NCBI GenBank assembly: GCA_900544445.1 | Contig: UQVK01000041.1 | Coordinates: forward strand, 1-28,914 | Length of the DNA: 28,914 bases | Direction of reading: 5' to 3' | From: an uncultured Lachnospiraceae bacterium | GTDB lineage: Bacteria > Bacillota > Clostridia > Lachnospirales > Lachnospiraceae | Shown: positions 24,026 to 28,914 of the stretch, piece by piece | How positions within the stretch are numbered: position 1 is the stretch's first letter | How the letters are laid out: every line of letters starts with the position of its first letter | The notes under the pieces: model-generated | Told to the model about the DNA's origin: nothing | Database searches by the model: none | Seen by the model: only the letters and a program-made list of their open reading frames with translations | Made by a program: the position numbers and the translations under genes

Positions 24026-25369
24026 TCAGATCATCCTTGCAAGAGATCCCATGGGATCCCAGGGCTCCAGCATAATGGGCTCCGACTCATACTCCTTTAC
24101 GAATTCTGCGGGAAGATATTTCTTATTCACCACAACCTGATACATATATTCGTCAAACCAGGCGTCGCTCATCACGTAATATCCTTTTTCGCCCGCCTTA
24201 TCTCCCCAGCTGTTTTCCACGCGCCAGCGGTTCGGCTTTCCGTTCTCGTCCAGATTGACGCCCTGGAATACCATGGCATGGGTCATCAGGCTCTCGCCGT
24301 AGTCCAGGCGTTCCGCCTTGTTCATGCCGAATTTTACGCCGAGCAGAGTTTCCAGCTGGTGTACGCCCGTATCCATGATGCCGCCCTCTCTTGTGGATTC
24401 CTGTCCCACATCACAGCCGAACCACACCGAAGAACCGTCCTTCAGCTGGGCGATAGCCGCCTTTTTCAGTTCCTCCGCATCCAGATTCAGATAACGGACC
24501 GGACGCCCTTCCTTCACGTTTCCGAGGAATTTCACGCTGTAGCTCTTATGGTAGGGCTTGTCCGCAGTGGGCGCATTGATCAGGCTGATATAATCCTGCA
24601 GCGGGAAGCCCACATATTTCTGAGAGAATTCCTGAGGGGTAAGGCCGCAGTCGCGGAGGAACTTACCGTCCTTGTCCTCCACTTCAAAATCAAAGGTCTT
24701 CGGAGGCTCGCCCAGGCAGATACACAGAATCCGGTAGATTTCCTCCAGCATGGCATCCTTTCTGGAGCGAAGTTCTTCCGTTGAAACGCCCTCCTGATGC
24801 GCCGTGCGCAGGCGGCAGGCATCCTCCCTGAGCTTAAGGGTCAGGCAGGAATCCATCTCCCGCGTTGCGGAGGACGCCTTCGTTTCCGGCATTGCCGTCT
24901 TCGGTACCAGTCCGTATTTCTCAATCAGGTTGCAGAGCATATCCCACTGTCCGCCGTCATTCATCGGAGCACTTAACAGGAAGGAAATCAGTCTTCCGTT
25001 GGTGGGCTCATCCAGAGTCTCCAGGATGCTCTCCAGGAAATAATTGGCCTTTTCCAGCTTATCGTAAAAAAGCGTATAGTTCTGTGACAGTTCAAAGGTT
25101 TCCAGATTCAGCTTTTTGATCACTTCAAAGCGGAATACGTTCAGCGCCGCAAACATCCAGCAGCGGCCGCTCTGCTGCTGGTTTGTGACCTCTCCCTGCT
25201 TCAGGCTTACGGAGAACACATGACGCATTCTCCTTGCCGCTTCGTTGTCCTGAGAGGAGGCATACAGGCCGTTTGCCGTAACCGCGTGCATTGCTGCCTC
25301 ATTTCTCTTTTCTTCATGGAACTCTCTCTGAAACTGCTCCAGCTTTTCTTTGGTAATTGTCTGTTCCAT
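24026..25369 (-). CDS. pepC: Aminopeptidase C (bleomycin hydrolase family, C1B)
   Basis: This 447-residue cytoplasmic cysteine aminopeptidase has the papain-like triad visible: Cys70 in NQQQSGRCWMFAALN, His in LMTHAMVFQGV and Asn in RWRVENSWGD. Length agrees with lactic-acid-bacterial PepC and bleomycin hydrolase, which form hexamers with the active sites facing an internal channel. It removes N-terminal residues from peptides. The ATG at 25369 follows AAAGGAC. It lies 54 bp after the ribonucleotide reductase stop; the gap contains only a small GCCGT/ACGGC hairpin, so read-through from that gene is possible. Confidence 0.95.
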   Translation of the reverse strand: MEQTITKEKLEQFQREFHEEKRNEAAMHAVTANGLYASSQDNEAARRMRHVFSVSLKQGEVTNQQQSGRCWMFAALNVFRFEVIKKLNLETFELSQNYTLFYDKLEKANYFLESILETLDEPTNGRLISFLLSAPMNDGGQWDMLCNLIEKYGLVPKTAMPETKASSATREMDSCLTLKLREDACRLRTAHQEGVSTEELRSRKDAMLEEIYRILCICLGEPPKTFDFEVEDKDGKFLRDCGLTPQEFSQKYVGFPLQDYISLINAPTADKPYHKSYSVKFLGNVKEGRPVRYLNLDAEELKKAAIAQLKDGSSVWFGCDVGQESTREGGIMDTGVHQLETLLGVKFGMNKAERLDYGESLMTHAMVFQGVNLDENGKPNRWRVENSWGDKAGEKGYYVMSDAWFDEYMYQVVVNKKYLPAEFVKEYESEPIMLEPWDPMGSLARMI

Positions 25370-25423
25370 ATTTCGTCCTTTCCGCCGTTCAAACGGCCTT
25401 TTCCTGTCGTACCCTCCTATTTC

Positions 25424-27766
25424 TCAGCGTACCGGGCAGACGCCGTTCGCGCATTCGGAATCTCCGATCTCAAGCTCGGTCTCCCCATGCTCATAGCGGG
25501 AAAGCAGAGAGGGATTGAAGGGCTTCATGGCCGCACGGCGGCGTTCATATTCCGCTTCGTCAATGGCCTCATAGGGCATCAGTTCATAGAAACTGTCGTC
25601 ATAGCTTAAGAAGGAAAGGGCCACCACGTCATCCCAGTTGTCCCAGACCCACTGTTCCACCTCATCCCACTCATGATCTCTCACGTGCACGGTAATGGAA
25701 CAGTTATGATCCACATAATGCTGCATGAACATTTTGTAATTTTCCAGCTGTTCCACAGCGGACACATCCGCCTTGACCCGGCCGGCCGGAGCCTTCACCG
25801 GGAATTCCACCACTTTGGTCACCGGATCCAGCGGATCCTGTCCCACTTCGGGAAGCACCGGATAGCCCAGATCCTCGCACACCCTGCAGAGCGGGTCCGT
25901 GGCGGTGATGCGGATTCTGCGAATATAGTAGGGAGAATGGGAATAATGCACGCCGCTTGACACCGTAGGAAGCAGGGAAAGCGTTCCCTCCGGCTTGATG
26001 GTGGTCACCAGAAGCGGCTCCTTTCCTCCCATTCTGGCCGCGATTTCCCTGGCAGCGCGGTGTGCGGTCTCCCGCAGCTCCGAAAGCAACGCGATCTGCT
26101 CGTCCCGTTCCATGCCGGTGGCGTTCACCATATCCTGCCAGCCCGTGAGGGAGCAGCCCAGCAGGCGGTCGCGCTGCTGCACGCTGTTCCAGCTGTACAT
26201 TTCCAGTTCCCGGCAGGTCATGCGGTAGCCCGCACGGGCGGAAAGCCGCTGCGCCTCCAGAAGTCCCTTCTTATCCAGTTCACCGTCCTTCACGAAGCCC
26301 ATCACATTCAGCGTGGTCAGGTTGCACAGACCGTGGCTGTCCAAAAGGATCTCTCCGCAGGGATTGCAGCCGTTGAAATTGGGTCTGCGCTTCGCTCCCG
26401 CTTCCTCGTTGATCCATCCTGGCTCTCCGGAATAACGCATCTGCTGCAGATGCCAGTGCAGCTTTTCTCTGGTCGGTTTTTGCCGGTAATAGATGGAATT
26501 GTTGCTCATCTGACGGTGGGCGATATTCTTATCGATCTCCCAGCGGCCGTTCACCTGACGGTACAGATGGCTCTTGGCCTGGATGCAGGTCTCGTCCTCC
26601 GCATCGATCAGGCCGATCTCCGAGGTACGGCGCACGCCGCCGGAAACCACGTTTTCTCCGATGATGTTGGCGATATCCAGAAGATCGATGGGCCTTAAGG
26701 CCACCCACTGCGCGCACTCCCGGTTGCCTGCCGCAGCGACCACCTTATGGATCTTATCGATCATGGTCATCATGGAGCCATAACCGCTTGCGGTTCCTCC
26801 AAAGGTCTTCAGCCGCTCTCCCTTGGGACGGATGGAATCGTAAACCACCACGAGTCCCTCAATTCCCCGGTACTCCCGGTTGGTCAGGATGTCGAAATAA
26901 TGGGTCAGCGCCTGGGCCCAGCCCTCCTTGGAGTCTCCGATGGTCAGCGTCGCCACATCCCGGCTGAAGGTCAGATCCGTGTATTCCAGCCGCTCTCCCG
27001 CAGGCTTCGGATCATAGGACTTGTGCAGGATCTTAAGATCCGTACGCACCGGAGGCAGCTTCCGGGCATCCGACTGCAGGACGCGCACGCCCACGCCGCT
27101 TCCCACCATCAGCAGATAAAACAGATCGTGGTAGGCTGCAAAGCTGTCGATCACCGTAAAGGCACAGTTGTAGTTGGCCATGGGATACTGGTCGGCCACC
27201 GGCGTGCCTCCCACCCACAGGGTACGGCCGGAAAGGAACTGACGCATGTGGTAAATATTGTCATACAGCTTTTCCGCCTCCTCTCTGGACGTGGGCGCCA
27301 GAGAACAGTTATATTCCACCGCGCGGCGTACCGTCTCCCACCAGAACTCCCTGCGGTCAAGCCGGGGCAGAAACCGGGAATAGGTCCGGGTATAGACGAA
27401 AGCGCCCAGCTGCTCCATGGGATTGGGCGCATGTTTATAGGGGCTTAAAAATTCCCGGGACAGAAGCCCTTCCTTCTCCGTGCCTCCGGCACGTTCCTTC
27501 TCTTTTTCCAGCCGGTAGCGGATATACGCCTTTGCCGTCTGATAAGCTTTATGCTCAAAAAGCGTCTCCTCCACCGTATCCTGAATGGTTTCGATGTCCC
27601 AGATCTCTTCTTTTCTTGCGCGCAGCTTCTCCGTCACAGCCTCCGTAATCCGGGCCGCCGCCTCCTCGTCATGCTCTCCCGCCGCGGCGGCCGCAAGGGA
27701 AATCGCCCTGGATATAAAACCGGGATCAAAGGGAACCACCTTCCCGCTTCTCTTCCTTACATTCAT
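25424..27766 (-). CDS. nrdJ: Class II (B12-dependent) ribonucleotide reductase
   Basis: This 780-residue monomeric-type adenosylcobalamin enzyme reduces ribonucleotides to deoxyribonucleotides independently of oxygen. An N-terminal ATP cone occupies about 1-90 (VRKRSGKVVPFD). Redox Cys201 lies in ANYNCAFT. The catalytic loop NPCGEILLDSHGLCN supplies Cys470 (thiyl), Glu472 and Cys481. A C-terminal swinging pair is seen in CANGVCPVR. It resembles the Lactobacillus leichmannii triphosphate reductase with an added ATP cone, so an allosteric activity switch is likely. The ATG at 27766 has GGAGG 7 nt upstream; a GTG at 27796 lies in the promoter region and is unlikely. Regulation by NrdR is suggested by the boxes at 27797-27844. 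Confidence 0.94.
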   Translation of the reverse strand: MNVRKRSGKVVPFDPGFISRAISLAAAAAGEHDEEAAARITEAVTEKLRARKEEIWDIETIQDTVEETLFEHKAYQTAKAYIRYRLEKEKERAGGTEKEGLLSREFLSPYKHAPNPMEQLGAFVYTRTYSRFLPRLDRREFWWETVRRAVEYNCSLAPTSREEAEKLYDNIYHMRQFLSGRTLWVGGTPVADQYPMANYNCAFTVIDSFAAYHDLFYLLMVGSGVGVRVLQSDARKLPPVRTDLKILHKSYDPKPAGERLEYTDLTFSRDVATLTIGDSKEGWAQALTHYFDILTNREYRGIEGLVVVYDSIRPKGERLKTFGGTASGYGSMMTMIDKIHKVVAAAGNRECAQWVALRPIDLLDIANIIGENVVSGGVRRTSEIGLIDAEDETCIQAKSHLYRQVNGRWEIDKNIAHRQMSNNSIYYRQKPTREKLHWHLQQMRYSGEPGWINEEAGAKRRPNFNGCNPCGEILLDSHGLCNLTTLNVMGFVKDGELDKKGLLEAQRLSARAGYRMTCRELEMYSWNSVQQRDRLLGCSLTGWQDMVNATGMERDEQIALLSELRETAHRAAREIAARMGGKEPLLVTTIKPEGTLSLLPTVSSGVHYSHSPYYIRRIRITATDPLCRVCEDLGYPVLPEVGQDPLDPVTKVVEFPVKAPAGRVKADVSAVEQLENYKMFMQHYVDHNCSITVHVRDHEWDEVEQWVWDNWDDVVALSFLSYDDSFYELMPYEAIDEAEYERRRAAMKPFNPSLLSRYEHGETELEIGDSECANGVCPVR

Positions 27767-27796
27767 ATGCAAACCTCCATCTTTCTTTTCTATCAC

Positions 27797-27844
27797 GCAC
27801 CATATATAGTATAGTATCCGTTTCTTCTTGTCAATATATTGGGT
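27797..27844 (-). promoter_or_regulatory. nrdJ promoter with two NrdR-box-like sites
   Basis: Minus-strand TTGACA at 27834-27829 is followed by TACTAT (17 bp spacing, 27811-27806) or TATACT (15 bp, 27813-27808). Box 1 (27829-27844) has the perfect palindromic core CAATATATTG and covers the -35. Box 2 (27797-27812) reads GCACCATATATAGTAT and covers the -10. The centres are 32 bp apart, about three helical turns, as expected for cooperative NrdR sites (published consensus acaCwAtATaTwGtgt). Confidence 0.75.
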
Positions 27845-27856
27845 TTTTGCCTTTTT

Positions 27857-28914
27857 CTATTCCAGAGCGCTTTTTACCTTTTTTCTGCGGCAGAGCCTGC
27901 GGTCATTCCTGTTGGCAAATGCCCTTGCCCGTCCTTTCAGCAGAATTTTTCTGCCCTCCGGGTTCCGGGTATAGACGAGGCGGTATTTTCCAATACAGGG
28001 TTCCATTCCCCTCCGGAAGGCCTCCGCCTTCTCCTTCGAGCCGGAAAAAAGCTGCGGCACACAATAGAAATGCCGCGGGAATCTGCCCCGTCCCTGGCAG
28101 AGCAGATATCTTTGATTGTCCACAGGCGAAAGCATCTGGGAAAGCGCGTCCGCGAATACCGTCTTTTCCCGGTCCGTCCCTCCCTTCAGCCAGGCCGCGA
28201 ACAGGTACCCGTCCTCTTCTTCCGTTTTCACCAGGCATTCCGACGTGATTTCCCCGGCCTCCCGAAGGACGGAAAGCATCCGCTTTCCGATCGCACCAAA
28301 ATACCGCTGGGGCGTGAGAAACCTCAGAATCCGCCCGCCGAAGAACACGGTTCCCAGCGCGGCGGCAGCGGTCAGAAACCAGAACAGCCAGGCCCTGTCG
28401 GAAAAGCTGCCAGGGGAAAGGTTGCCAAGAACGTTCAGCACTTCCATGGCGATCAGCAGAAGCTGCACCGCCAGCGCATTGATGAATGTCATCCCCGGCT
28501 TCAGCGCCTCCTTCCCGGCAGCGCACTGATCCGCCGTATCCATCTTCTCATAAACGCTCACCGCCTCCGTCCACTGCCTCGCAACCGTTTCCCGGTCCGC
28601 GCTGCGGGCCGCCATTTCACCGTTGATTTCAGCGATATGCTTTTTCGTATAGGGCGGTTTTATGATGGTAAGCCTCTCCGTCCCGTTTTCAATGGTGCTT
28701 CCGTCATAGGAAAGCCCAAGAATCCCGTCCATTCTGCGTTCCAGGGTATGAAAATCCTCCGAAAGTTCCGGATCAGGAACACCGGCCAGCTGTTTTTCTT
28801 TTCTTTCTTCCACCCCTGGCAGGCAGACCAGATGCCAGATATTGCTCACTTTATCCGGATTCTTTTCAAAGGTGCGGATCGCCCGCCCCCGCATCTGATT
28901 GCCCAGTACATAGG
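27857..28914 (-). CDS. SF2 helicase C-terminal part with membrane-spanning tail (partial)
   Basis: 352 codons are visible; the start lies beyond the right edge. The fragment opens with LGNQMRGRAIR, which matches helicase motif VI (QxxGRxxR), followed by a helicase-core ending (DKVSNIWHLVCL). A helical stretch follows, then two hydrophobic segments in tandem (INALAVQLLLIAMEVLNVLG and AWLFWFLTAAAALGTVFFGG, about residues 140-190). A basic C-terminal domain of about 160 residues ends in RRKKVKSALE. The gene stops 12 bp before the first NrdR box, with no terminator seen. Its role is unknown; DNA or RNA unwinding at the membrane is an inference. Confidence 0.78.
   Translation of the reverse strand, partial: YVLGNQMRGRAIRTFEKNPDKVSNIWHLVCLPGVEERKEKQLAGVPDPELSEDFHTLERRMDGILGLSYDGSTIENGTERLTIIKPPYTKKHIAEINGEMAARSADRETVARQWTEAVSVYEKMDTADQCAAGKEALKPGMTFINALAVQLLLIAMEVLNVLGNLSPGSFSDRAWLFWFLTAAAALGTVFFGGRILRFLTPQRYFGAIGKRMLSVLREAGEITSECLVKTEEEDGYLFAAWLKGGTDREKTVFADALSQMLSPVDNQRYLLCQGRGRFPRHFYCVPQLFSGSKEKAEAFRRGMEPCIGKYRLVYTRNPEGRKILLKGRARAFANRNDRRLCRRKKVKSALE

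Noticed and set aside
1..28914. tRNA, rRNA, T-box or cobalamin riboswitch, including one ahead of the B12-dependent reductase
   Set aside because: None was recognised by eye, and the reductase leader is too short for a cobalamin riboswitch.

Overview
The window is 28.9 kb of moderately GC-rich Bacillota DNA, most likely a gut Lachnospiraceae/Clostridia chromosome. The reasons are YesM/YesN-type two-component genes beside an LplB/LplC-type sugar importer, a glutamate-synthase-linked [FeFe] hydrogenase, a B12-dependent (class II) ribonucleotide reductase, a PepC aminopeptidase and AGGAGG-type ribosome binding sites. Every gene I can support lies on the minus strand, so transcription runs from high to low coordinates.

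From right to left. (1) 28914-27857: the C-terminal end of a superfamily 2 helicase (QxRGRxxR motif) fused to a tail with two membrane segments. (2) 27766-25424: class II ribonucleotide reductase with an ATP cone, preceded by a TTGACA promoter overlapped by two NrdR-box-like sites 32 bp apart. (3) 25369-24026: aminopeptidase C. (4) 23963-22614: a cytoplasmic GH30 glycosidase followed by a terminator. (5) 22274-18709: a two-gene operon of a NuoF/GltD-like flavoprotein and an [FeFe] hydrogenase, ending in a terminator.

(6) 18494-6997 is a glycan-use locus in one orientation: GH35 beta-galactosidase (5' end frameshifted), two permeases, a lipoprotein solute-binding protein, a Cys-type sulfatase, a YesM-like histidine kinase with its own promoter, a YesN-like response regulator and a nucleoside hydrolase. 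The likely plan is import of a sulfated, galactose-containing oligosaccharide followed by desulfation and degalactosylation in the cytoplasm, because neither enzyme has a signal peptide. Paired hairpins flank the solute-binding-protein gene.

(7) 6986-1935 is a scrambled accessory region. A block of glycerophosphodiesterase, AlbA_2-type ATP-binding regulator and DUF4143 AAA ATPase was duplicated in tandem, and the copies then decayed reciprocally. Copy 2 keeps the regulator plus scraps of the other two genes. Copy 1 keeps the phosphodiesterase and the ATPase but has a chimeric, frameshifted regulator. (8) 1867-1: a class II UvrA-like ABC ATPase, probably drug resistance rather than excision repair, under a promoter with a 34-bp palindrome. 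Near the window edge its reading frame crosses a perfect 16-bp-arm hairpin, beyond which I no longer recognise UvrA sequence.
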